Shown in pieces: positions 25,224 through 35,433 of a DNA stretch of 64,000 bases. Origin of the DNA: Ilyonectria destructans (lineage: Eukaryota; Ascomycota; Sordariomycetes; Hypocreales; Nectriaceae). A program made the position numbers and the translations under genes. Each line of letters starts with the position of its first letter. Position 1 is the stretch's first letter. The stretch covers positions 1,736,001 to 1,800,000 of the forward strand of contig JAHEWK010000013.1 in assembly GCA_020740775.1 (NCBI GenBank), read 5' to 3'. A model generated the notes under the pieces. That model searched no databases, was not told the origin of the DNA, and saw only the letters and a list, made by a program, of their open reading frames with translations.

Positions 25224-27683
25224 ATGGCTTCAACAACTTCAAAGCGCCAACGGCCCAATGGGTGGACTCGCCGCATCGCCAAAGTTCGTCTGTCTACTGT
25301 AATTCCTTGTAATCCCACGATGCCCTGCTAACGTCTTGCAAGGCCTGTGACTCGTGCCGCCGAAGGAGGACAAAATGCAGTGGGACCCGCCCGGTCTGTT
25401 CACAATGCACCTCCATCAACGCCAACTGCCATTATTCCGATCGTGTGGACAGGCAAGCCGGCCGTCCTGAGAGGTATGTGGTTTCTTTTTCACTTCTGTC
25501 TTTGACTTCATTTGGAAGTGAATAAAGGCGATAACACGACGTAGCAACATCCGCCGTCTTCAGGCTCGCGTTCGGGAGCTCGAAGCAGCGCAAAACCTGG
25601 AGCCCGGCGCTCTGCCTCATCAGCGGCAATCGTCGTCGGATTTGGAACTTCCGAGGACCGAACAGCAAGAATCCGGAAATGTCAGTCTGCAGCGGCCGGC
25701 AGAAAACCGGTCAGCAATGGCACCTATCAAAGAAAATGGAGGCCGCGAGACGATGGTCGCTGAGAATACGGGCGAGTTGAGATACTTCGGTGTGTAAAGC
25801 AATCCGCGACACGAGCTCAGTGTATAGTACTAACTAGCAGAGAGGTCCATCATCGAGCGTGTCAGTCCTCTCACCTGATGGCCTGAAGTGGATTGAGTCA
25901 CGCACCGCCGATGCCTCCTTACGCCAGCGTCTCGAGATGCCCTTGAAAGGTGCCGGGAGCTGGGCCAGATGGACTCACCCACTGCTTCAATCCTTATGGC
26001 CCACCACGCTTTCAACTCCGCTACCACCTTGGGAAGATGCTCTAGGGCTCGTCAACGAATTCTTAGAGAACTACAACACCATCCTGCCCATATTCCACCC
26101 ACCAACACTCATGGGGCTGCTGGGGCAACAATACGCACACTCTGTTACGGCAATAGAAGATCCGGCATTTTCTGTCGCGTTGAATGCGATACTTGCGCTA
26201 GCTCAGCGTAGGAGAGCTGAACAGAACCCGCAGAACCAGGAACTCGCTGATAGTTCTTGGGCATATGCAAAGAACTCGCTCGAGTCTGTCTTGACTGTGC
26301 TCATGCGCAGCGTCAGCCTCCTCTCTGTCCAGGCACTTCTAGTACTCGCCTGTTTCTTCCGCGGCACGCCAAATCCCCAACCGTTCTTCTTTCTAACCGC
26401 GGCAGCTCTCCGACTATCCCACTCGGCAGGATTGCACCGTGCATTTGATCATCTTCCCATATCCGACGTTAACCGGGAACAACGGCCTCGGGTTTTCTGG
26501 ATCGCACTCATTTTTGACTCGAGAGCCTCGATCCGAACTGGGCGGCCGTTGGCTCATGACATTAATGACATTAGTATTCCCAATCCTTCAGAATCCCCAA
26601 AAGACAATCTAGGAATCATTGTTAACAAGGATGGGACCTCGATTCTGAATGTCCTTCTTGTCGAGGCTAGATTTGCCGTCATTGAAGGCAAGGTCTACCA
26701 AACTATATTCGCCGCCAGCTCGTCTGAAAAGTCCATTGAAACTCTTACCACCGATATACGTACCCTTGGAGAAGAATTAGACGACTGGGGCCGCGCGGCT
26801 CTGCGCGGGATGGACCACGGCACAATCATGGGCGAATGGGGCCACCAGCTTCCCACTGTGATCAGCCTTGTTCTTTCATATCACAGTCGCGTTATTACTG
26901 TTCATACTGCGACCTGGCAACGATATTTCAGTTCCATGAGGGGGACGGATTCTGGGCCGCGGGAGCTTGATCTCAATTCTTCTTGCTTCCCACATACCGA
27001 GAGGTGTCTGCACTCTGCGCACGAAATAATCAAGTTCCTTACCTTTATTCCTCGAGCAAACCATGCATTTATCTGGTACGGTACCCAATTCTATATCGCA
27101 AGGCCGGTACTGACATTAAACAAGGGAGATAATCCATTTTCCGGTACAAGCATTGATGCTTCTCTTCATCTGCATCCTACAGAAACCCAACGATGCCAAT
27201 GTCAACACTCGCTTTAGGGCAATCAATGACGCGATAACTTTTGTGTCCCAGATAATGACTACCCAGCAAGACTCCTTCCTTCGGCCGATTGTAGCTGTCT
27301 GTCATGAGCTAGCCAGAATCGCGCGCTTAGCGATACGGAAGGCTTCGATGAGAACGGATAGACTCGAGCATCCTCAGATGACTGCTTCACAGGCTGCTGA
27401 TCATGGGTCGACAACCATGAATCCGCATACAGAACAGTGCCCGATATCGGGCACCTCAAATCCATCGGTGGCACCAGAGCATGATGGCCTATCTTCAATC
27501 GTGCATGATTATGCATATCATTTGCCACTTGATCACAATGAATCAGGGTCGGCCATTCCCCAGGCTCAAGGTGCGGACTTAGGGGTATTTAGCGTCGATC
27601 AACTCTACGATCTCCCGCTTCCTTTCTCATGGAATTGGCACGACCTTTCGGCGGGTTTGCTGGAAGACTTTGATTTTGTCTAG
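25224..27683 (+). CDS. Zn2Cys6 fungal transcription factor (likely cluster regulator)
   Basis: Model: 25224-25283, 25343-25473, 25545-25789, 25845-27075, 27125-27683; 741 aa. The binuclear zinc cluster is complete at residues 22-49, spaced CX2CX6CX6CX2CX6C, followed by a short coiled-coil linker (RRLQARVRELEA) for dimerisation and the large middle homology domain of fungal regulators (FFLTAAALRLSHSAGLHR). The last 49-nt intron is easily missed: without it the frame runs to a false stop at 27217, while with it the text reads AFIWEIIHFPVQALMLLF, as expected for this family. The first donor is ambiguous (25284 GTTCGT or 25299 GTAATT); both keep frame. The gene converges on the CoA-transferase gene with 71 bp between stop codons. 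It lies beside three metabolic genes and probably controls them (inference). Confidence 0.9.
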
Positions 27684-27754
27684 AATAAGCCAAGTAGGAA
27701 GGTCTCTGAATAGCCATCTTAGGATCAGTACTCACATCTCCCAACCCCTGATAT

Positions 27755-29513
27755 TTACATCTGCCACTCTGGCTTCGATCTCCCCTTTGATCCAGACGGT
27801 ACTATGTATTCCAGCTTCGACTTCGCGAGTTTGAATGGCGGCGCTAGAATCTTAATATCATCTTCCATTCCCCAATCCTTGCCCGTCATCTCCCAGAAAT
27901 ACTCTGGACGTTCGAGAATGTCTGGTTTTACCTTCAGAATCGCAGCGTATGACTTAAGCAACAAGGTCTGCATTTCGTCGTAATGCCTCACGTGGAATCC
28001 TTCATTGCGGGCCAAAAGTGCCTTCGACTGTTCCTCGTCGTACTGACCAAGTCGATAGTACCAGATGTTGTACTGAGTCAGGCTGACGTCAACGTCGAAT
28101 GTTTCGTCGCCCTTTGTGCGTTCGAGCAGAGCTTGCAATATCGCTGCGGCCCCTATGAGGCCGGTTTGATAGTCAGAATTCGCTGGATGTATTAGCTGTG
28201 GACGAGCACTTTCTCTCATTGAAGAACTTACGCAATAGGGGAACGACTGGCTCATCGAGACCCATGAATTTCCCCTGAAGCCACGAGATGCCGACCAAGC
28301 AGTCACTAATCTGCTGCCATCCGGAACGATATGCCAGCGGCCCCTTGAAGCCGTAGCAATTTTCTCGAGCATATACCAAGTTTCCCTTAATATTTCTCAG
28401 GGTCGCGGAATCAAATCCCAGCCTTGCCAGCACACCAGGCCGGTAACCATCAACCAGGACGTCAGCACCCTCGATCAGCTTTGAGAACGTCTTTTTCCCC
28501 TCCTCGGACTTCAGGTCAATATTAGAATCTTTCTTTCCAGTGTTAAGGTCCAGCCAGGTAATTGAGATGTCTGGCAAGTGCTCGCTTGTCACCTTGACAA
28601 CCTCGGCGCCGAGGACAGCCAGTATCTTGGATATGACGGGCGCGGCAATTACACGCGAGAAGTCAATGACACGAATTCCAGCGAGGGGCTTGAATTCGGA
28701 GGATTGGCTTTGTTGAGGCCATGAGCTCCGGGTAGCTGGCACACTTCTCCGATTCCACAGAGGCTCAGCGCCCATGATTTTTCCCTGCTCCGAAGCGAAG
28801 AACTCTTCCGGTGTGAGACAGGCCACACCAGCTTCCTTCACCTCCTCATTTGATTTCCTCTCTAGGAATTCGGCGTCATGCTGGGCGACCTTCTCAGCGT
28901 AGATCTTGATCGCCTCCTCTCGCGTAACATCCTGTTCCTCCACGCCAACCATGCCCATGGTCGCCGTTGCGTTCATAGAACCATGGAGGTGGTACCAGCG
29001 ACCATCCTTTGTTTTGTAGACGTTCGTGGCCTCCTGGTGGATAGGCTTATTCATGGCGTATAAATCACCCTTCTTGAACTCAGCCTGCAGGTGGGGATGT
29101 TGCAGGAAGGGTTTGCCGTTGACAGTGGGCAGGAGAATGGATTCGAGGAAGAGGGTCGCGAGGTCCCTATGTGTTGTTAGAAATCTGCACAGCACTCCTT
29201 GATCTTGGCACTACCGGGGTGTATGATGGGTTCTGGGGACTCACGTATCGACCTCGGCATCCTGGAAGTCGATGCCATATCGATCTGATGCCACGGCGCT
29301 AGCACCAGCAGCAACAAGTCCCGACAGAGCGGAGACGGACTCGGTAATCTTGCAGGGCGTTGGAATGAACGGTTTCGGATCTTGACCAACAAACTTGATC
29401 TTCTTTGCTGCTTCGGAAAATGAGGACGGAAGCAACAGGGTTTTGTCGTTAAGGAGTCGCTCGTGAAGGAAGCGCTCGCTTTCTTGTTGCACAGAGTAGG
29501 AGTCCATGTTCAT
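27755..29513 (-). CDS. Family III CoA-transferase (CaiB/BaiF type)
   Basis: Model (minus): 29513-29245, 29166-28232, 28182-27755; 543 aa. Members of this family move coenzyme A between carboxylic acids or racemise 2-methylacyl-CoAs. The N-terminal 170 residues resemble a partial family repeat. The core begins at PLAGIRVIDFSRV and continues with GAEVVKV, the DGYRPGVLARLG loop and NCYGFKGPLAYRSGWQQ. In enzymes such as formyl-CoA transferase the nucleophilic Asp follows the R-x-G-(Y/F) element; here that position is Gln (28314-28316). Asp occurs four residues later in QISD. Substrate is unknown. It is divergently transcribed from the AtuA-like gene, sharing a 700-bp promoter with a CGG-containing inverted repeat. 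No peroxisomal signal is seen at the C-terminus (PEWQM). Confidence 0.9.
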
Positions 29514-29803
29514 AATTTGTTCTGAAAAGTCTGGATGAATCTTCCGTCTTACAATATGGTTCGTATACTAGCCTAACAAAGGTCCGGCACTTGGTGCCTC
29601 TTATACAGCTACAGTGCGAAAATATCAAGGGGGCATACCTCATAGTATTCCAATTATTATTGTCGCACCACATGTATCCCCCCAATCAAGAAAATCTGCG
29701 TTTCAACTGGGGCATAATCGATCCGTGACAGCCGGAGTAGCATTAAAGAATCCACAATGCGGTCAAGAATTACCCAGATCTACGGAGTCTAAGAGGAGGC
29801 CGG

Positions 29804-29888
29804 CCGGAGTTTTATCCAACATCTGCTCCAAAACTCCGGGAGTGGATGACGGGCTTGGTGGGCTGACCCCTCGGCACCGGAGTTTTGG
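29804..29888. promoter_or_regulatory. Candidate operator: inverted CCGGAGTTTTGG pair plus a third copy
   Basis: CCAAAACTCCGG (29828-29839) and CCGGAGTTTTGG (29877-29888) are exact reverse complements of each other, separated by 37 bp. A direct ten-base copy CCGGAGTTTT stands at 29804-29813. Zn2Cys6 proteins bind CGG triplets in paired arrangements, and one is encoded next door. The binding role is inference. Confidence 0.5.
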
Positions 29889-30063
29889 CCTCGACCCGCA
29901 ATACTCCACGCCGTTTCCTCCACGCAAAGTGATCGAAACTCCTCAAGGGTGCCGAGGTCAGCTCCTAAATGGGAAACCAACGCGCTGGGCTTTCCACTAT
30001 ACTAGAAATTATGTAGATGGCGTAGATGGCGTAGATGGTGTAAATCGTAAATACATGTTTATG

Positions 30064-30070
30064 TATATAA
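30064..30070 (+). promoter_or_regulatory. TATA-box candidate of the AtuA-like gene
   Basis: TATATAA in an A/T-rich setting, 144 bp upstream of the ATG at 30214. Confidence 0.45.
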
Positions 30071-30213
30071 GTCGTGATACCCAGGCCAAGAGACGGACGG
30101 CGGATTTCAACGCAGTTGCATTACTTCATCAACCAGAATTACTCTCTCAGAAATCTCTAATAGCAGGACTATTTGACCGAGTTCATACCAGTGCATTACC
30201 AAGTGTTTGAATC

Positions 30214-32392
30214 ATGTCACACTGGCGTCAAGGGGAATTCGGCAAGCGCCCGGTTCGCATTGCCAACTGCTCAGGTTACTGTGGTAATTCCAGTCCAGCT
30301 CCAAGTTTCATCACTTTAACAAATCTGATTCCATTTCTAGGAGATCCGCCAGTTGAAATGTATAAGCAAGCCACCCTTGGTGACATTGACTTTATCACAG
30401 GAGATTATTTGGCAGGTAAGCTTAATTGGAGTTTAAAACAGCTGGCCTTCATACACTATTCTAATGTTTTACAGAAGTCAATATTGCCAAGAATGCAGAG
30501 GACTTCGCCAGAGGTCATCACCCTGGTTATGAGGCCTCTGCCTTGGAGGGCCTTGAGATGACCATTGATGTTATTAACGATAAGCGCATCAAAGTGGCCC
30601 TCAACGGCGGCGCTTTGAACCCCAAAGGTTTGGCCCAGAAGGTTGCTGCGCTCGTCAAAGAAAGAGGTCATAACCTCTCTGTCTCTTACGTTTCTGGAGA
30701 CGATCTCCTTCCAGAAGTTTTGAAGCTCATGCCGAACACTCGCTCCGCCTACCTGCCCCATCTAGATTCCAGCAATTCCAATGTCCAACCTTTGGAAGAA
30801 GCCTTGTCTTTTCTCAACCCAGATCCAGCTTCCAAGTCTCCTACTGAGATTGTATCTGCCAATGCCTACCTAGGTGCTCGCGGCATCGTTGACGCCTTCA
30901 AACAAGGGGCCGATATCGTGATCACAGGACGCGTATCAGACGCCTCGCCTGTCATCGCTGCAGCGTGGTACTGGTGGTCGTGGAATGCAACAGACTATGA
31001 CCAGCTAGCTGGCGCGTTGATTGCTGGCCACCTGATCGAATGCTCAGCTTACGTTACGGGTGGAAACTTCGCCGGTTTCACAGACAAAAAGTATGGCGGA
31101 TGGAAGAGGTTCGTCGACCCGGGGTTCCCAATCGCAGAGGTTAGTGCGGACGGGTCTTGTGTAGTAACGAAGCACGAGGGGACCGGGGGAGTGGTCAATG
31201 ACGATACAGTGAGATGCCAGCTTCTTTATGAGTTGCAAGGAAACGTGTACCTGCACAGTGACTCCAAAGCAGTATTGGACGGAGTGGAAGTGAAGAAGGT
31301 CGGGAAGGACAGGTAACGTCGTCTTCTGCTGGCCTCTGTCAGATTATTCTGCTAACGATATCCATTCAGGGTGCGTGTGAGCGGAATTAAAGGGCTCCCA
31401 CCACCACCAACCACAAAATTGGCCATTTTCTACAAGGGTGGTTACGAATGCCAGGTGCTCCTCAATACAGCTGGCTACGGATGGGAGCAGAAATGCGAAC
31501 TCTTCGAGGAGCAAATTCGACAGAAAATAGGAGACGAGTCAATCCAGAAGCTTGATTTCCTCGAATTCCAAAGGTAAGGAAAAGAAACACTTGACAGAAT
31601 GAGAGTGCAACAAATGGCTGATATGCTGCAGGGTTGGCGTCCCGGCGGAGAACCCCCGAGATCAAGCAAGCAGCACGACGTACATCAGGATCGTCTCCCA
31701 GGCCAAAGAAGCTGCAGCTCTCCTGGAGATTCCCAAAGCTGTCGGGAACGTATCACTCAAGCACTTCCATGGTAAGAAGCTAGCTCAGCACATGATTGGA
31801 GCGTTTACTAAAGGCCACAGGCTTCCATTCCTCCCTGGATATGCGCACAGCTATCCCGAAGCCGTATCTGGCGTACTACCCGGCCCTCTGGGCTCAGCAG
31901 AAGCTCGAAGAGATTGTGCATTTCGTTGACGCCTCAGGTGAAATTGCCTCGTCCCGGCCTGTCGGTCATCCTCCCGCTTATGAGCCCTTGTCCGAACGCA
32001 GCAGCTACGACACCACGTCCCCGGTCACATTTACTAGCCCAACAAGGGCCATTCGGCTGGGCGACATTGCACTCGCACGATCGGGCGACAAGGGCTCGAA
32101 CCTCAACGTAGGAGTTTTCGTTCGCACGACGCAACAATGGGAGTGGCTGCGGTCCTTCATGTCGCAAGAGAAAATGTGGCAGTTGCTTGGTGGCGACGCC
32201 GACAAGAGCTTCAGTCTGGAACGGGTGGAGTTTCCTCACATTTTTGCAGTGCATTTTGTCGTTTATGGAATCCTGGGTAGGGGTGTAAGCAGTTCTACGA
32301 GGCTGGATGCGTTCGGTAAAGGATTTGCAGATTACTTGAGGGACAAGGTCGTGGAAGTTCCGGTTGAGATATTAGGCGAAGTAGACGCTTAG
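30214..32392 (+). CDS. AtuA-like protein (DUF1446, acyclic terpene utilisation family)
   Basis: Model: 30214-30283, 30341-30415, 30475-31312, 31370-31573, 31632-31771, 31821-32392; 632 aa. All five introns are 49-59 nt and keep frame. The N-terminal and central part is the DUF1446/AtuA fold (RIANCSGYCGDPP, FITGDYLAEVNIAKN, KVALNGGALNPKGLA, GADIVITGRVSDASP, HLIECSAYVTGGNFAGF). The last hundred residues (RLGDIALARSGDKGSNLNVG onwards) match the small ferredoxin-fold-like domain that ends AtuA proteins. Bacterial AtuA is required for growth on citronellol and geraniol in Pseudomonas, but its chemical step is not established, so no reaction can be assigned. Neighbouring CoA-transferase, SDR and regulator genes support a role in acyl-CoA catabolism. 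Confidence 0.92.
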
Positions 32393-33194
32393 TTATTGGG
32401 TTGATCATCGTAATATAGTACGAGTATTCGCAGAAGAAAATGCTCAACAATAGTTTTGTCAAGGTAGTTTTACGTCTCTCTTTTACTATTTAATTAGCCT
32501 ATACTCTACCGAAGTTATTTTATTAGATCTATTATATATAGAAGCAATAAAGTATTACAGCAATAAAGTATCACAGCAATAAAGTATCACAGCAATAAAG
32601 TATTACAGCAATAAAGTATCACAGCAATAAAGTATCATAGCAATAAAGTATTATAGCAATAAAGTATCATAGCAATAAAGTATTATAGCAATAAAGTATT
32701 ATAGCAATAAAGTATTATAGCAATATGTGGGTTTATTTTTCCGCATCATGTTATAAGAAAGCCACCTATTTCTTTGCTCGGCCCGCAAAAGAAAAGAGCA
32801 TTCCTAGTAGGAATTGAGAAAACCGATGATTAATTAGAATTCCTTCCCTTCCAATGTGATTCCCATTACTGCCATTGAAATAAATTGCTTCTTAGCATAC
32901 CCTACAGAGAAGCATTCCAAGAGCTGCTCCACGTGACATGAAAGACGGCGGTCGGAGCGCCAACCCGCCGAGCCTCGGCTCCGTCCAGACCCCTCACTCC
33001 ACTGTTGCCGGCCCGTAAGTCTCACTTATAGCTGACCTCACTCAGCACGTCCAGAGAAAAAGCACATAGCGATGTTGAGCACGACACATTTGTCGTCCTG
33101 CTCAGTGCTTCATCATCCCGGCTGATTGCCACCTTCTTCCTCATACTACGTAGTTACTCGTCATCCTGCTGTTCGAGGGATCGAGACTGAAACA
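32393..33194. other. Intergenic with AATAAA minisatellite and SDR promoter
   Basis: The left half is A/T-rich 3' sequence of the AtuA-like gene with the 16-bp array described separately. The right half is the promoter of the SDR gene and includes a pair CGGAGC...GCTCCG near 32955-32985, similar in core to the motif of the divergent promoter. No gene. Confidence 0.55.
32543..32718 (+). repeat. Eleven-copy 16-bp minisatellite, one AATAAA per unit
   Basis: Eleven contiguous 16-bp units begin agcaataaagtat and end tac, cac, tat or cat; a broken twelfth copy starts at 32719. All differences are C/T transitions at two positions, with T forms increasing towards the right. Every unit contains the hexamer AATAAA. 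The array starts 150 bp after the AtuA-like stop codon. Confidence 0.95.
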
Positions 33195-34295
33195 ATGTCC
33201 GACAAGGCCCAGGAACGCATCGACGCCATCGGCAAGCAACTTCTCCCGCCCATCACCAAGGTTGCTCCCGGGTCCAGCGCTCCACGTGTCCAGAACAAGG
33301 TCGTCATCATCACAGGTAATTCAAACACCCGCTCTTCTATCCCTCGCTTGACTTGCGGACTGGACGATTGCTGACCTTGTGGCAAAGGTGCCAACTCGCC
33401 GCTAGGCATTGGCCGTGCGACGGCCCACCAGTATGCGGAGAGCGGCGCTCGAGCACTCTATCTATGTGATTATGATGGCTCGAACCTGGATGCCCACAAG
33501 GAGGAGCTAGCTGCAGCCTTCCCTGACGTTGAGGTTCATACTCGGCGCTTTGACGCTGCGGATGAGCCGAGTGTCAAGGCGGTCGTCGATGAAGCCCTTG
33601 CCCAGTATGGACGGCTCGATGTCTTCTTCGCCAACGCTGGCGTGGTCGGCCAGTCTGTTCTCTTCTCGCAGTTCGGCAGTGAGGAATTCATGTCGATCCT
33701 CAAGACTAACACACTAAGGTGGGTACAGTACTCTCCCCCAGACACGCTCGGTAGTTGAGCACCGCCAGTCTGTTCTCGTTCTCCGTAATCGAGTTGCACA
33801 ACCCCACAACGGAGCCTCAGCTAAATATCCTCGTCTAGTGTGTTCCTTGCAGCAAAGTACGCAGCACCAGCCATGACGAAGACGTCTGCCGAGAAGCCTC
33901 AACCTTGCGGCAGCATCATTGGCACGGCATCCGTCGCCGGGATCCGCTCCAACGCCGGCTCGACTCCCTACTCGGCGTCCAAGGCCGCCGTGGTTTCGCT
34001 GGCACAGACCATTTCCTACCAGCTCGCGGGCACGGGCGTGCGAGTCAACGCCATCTGCCCGGGGCTCATCGAGACGGGCATGACGGCCCCCATGTACGAT
34101 GCTGCTCGCGCCCGCGGGACGGAGCAGAGGATCGGGCAGCTTAATCCCCTTAAGCGCGGCGGCCGCGCAGACGAGATTGCACGGGTTGCGCTGTTCTTGG
34201 GAAGTGACGAAAGCAGCTATGTTAACGGGCAGGCCTGGGCCGTGGACGGGGGGTTAAGCGCTGGCCATCCCTTTGTGCCAGGCAAGCTGGGCTAG
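33195..34295 (+). CDS. Classical short-chain dehydrogenase/reductase (SDR)
   Basis: Model: 33195-33315, 33388-33718, 33839-34295; 302 aa. A soluble NAD(P)-dependent oxidoreductase with the cofactor motif [10 protein letters not shown] (split by the first intron), NAG in FFANAGVVG, the catalytic Ser in IIGTASVAG, the YSASK active-site Tyr and Lys, then CPGLIETGM and the closing segment [12 protein letters not shown]. An Asp at the end of the second strand (LCDYDGS) favours NAD over NADP. About 40 residues precede the Rossmann fold, somewhat more than usual. Introns are 72 and 120 nt. It is codirectional with the AtuA-like gene and may supply an alcohol or 3-hydroxyacyl dehydrogenation step there (inference). 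Confidence 0.92.
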
Positions 34296-35433
34296 ATGCC
34301 TCGGAGAGAAAAGGACTGTTCATAGACTAGCGTACCGACTGTTGCAGCAGAGTGCGAATCCATCCACCTGTAGGAACCTAGGAGAGAATCGCAAGCTACG
34401 GTTGTTAATTGTGGAGGCTCTTCTCCGTGTCTAGTCACACCATGCAATTCCACCCTCCCGGGAGGCGCAGATCACAGACGACAGAAATCTCCGTCCCACG
34501 TACGTACGTCGTAGTACGTAGTAGTCAAAGAATCGTCTCGAGGGAGAACCGGGACCGGGCCAGGATCGACGGACTCGAAACAGGAACGCTACTCAATCTC
34601 CATGCCGCCCTAGGGGGTTTTCCATCGCGAAGACGCAATCCAGAGCATTCTAGCGAATCGGTCCCTGGGGATTCTGAAACGGGTTGCGACTGAAACTGGG
34701 CTCATCATGGTTGAGGGTTATAGTTGTGGCTCCAAACGGGAAACATCTGACTATAGCCAACGATAAACATTGGCATGGAACCGAGCCGCGTCATCACTCC
34801 CACATACCGGCGGGGGCCCCCTAAAAACATCCCCCAAGCGCCCCGACGCCACAACCACAACCCAACAGTTCGCCCCCATCAACCCGAAACTAGAAGCCGT
34901 CGACTAACAATTATCCACTTGTTGAGAGATGTTCCGCCAAGTAGATGTCAGTGGACCCTGGCACCGATCGCCAGGGGGACCTTAAGGGATTCGCAGCTCT
35001 CAGGGACCGGGGGCGGCGGACGAAGTACGGTAGCAGTCTAGCACTCTGCAGCAGTCAACCGCGAATGCAGCCCTGGCGTCGACTTGCCAGAGAGTCGCAA
35101 TGAAACCACCACGCCTAGTTTTTTCAGACCGGGATACTGGAGCCAACGCGTAACCTTCACGGTGGCTCCGACCCAGCAAAGAGACCAGGAGCTTGGAAGA
35201 AACGGCATTCTCCGCCATGGCAGCTGTGGTTGATTGTAGCCTCGAAAATGCTATATATGAGTCCTCTCCGGCGGCTCTAAACACAATCTCAGCATCGCCT
35301 CCATCGCCCTCTTTTCACCCTCGCTTCTTTCTTTCAAACTCAGGACCTGCAGTTGATCTGTGATCCGTCTTTTGTACAGCCTTTTCAATCTTTTCCCATA
35401 CCAACCTCAAGTTTCAACATTCCTTCGTCCGCA
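34296..35433. other. Intergenic, SDR 3' side and promoter of the repeat protein
   Basis: No gene seen. Contains a run of gtacgtacgtcgtagtacgtagtag near 34499-34525 and, at the right end, a TATA element with a C/T-rich start region for the secreted repeat protein. Confidence 0.6.
35252..35258 (+). promoter_or_regulatory. TATA box of the secreted repeat-protein gene
   Basis: TATATAT lies 182 bp before the ATG at 35434 and is followed by a C/T-rich start region (35262-35340). A clear TATA box suggests a strongly or conditionally expressed gene. Confidence 0.5.

Larger units (their letters stand above)
29514..30213. promoter_or_regulatory. Divergent promoter of the CoA-transferase and AtuA-like genes
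   Basis: A 700-bp region with starts facing outwards on both sides. It holds three copies of CCGGAGTTTT (one inverted) at 29804-29888 and a TATATAA at 30064-30070, 144 bp before the AtuA-like start. A small repeat of gtagatggc/gtagatggt runs from about 30012 to 30040. A shared promoter suggests the two genes are regulated together. Confidence 0.65.

Noticed and set aside
27144..27182. Alternative 39-nt intron in the Zn2Cys6 gene
   Set aside because: Too short and leaves the wrong frame; the 49-nt intron at 27076-27124 restores the family sequence.
32543..32718. CRISPR-like regular repeat
   Set aside because: Units are directly adjacent with no spacers, A/T-rich, in a eukaryotic genome; it is a minisatellite.
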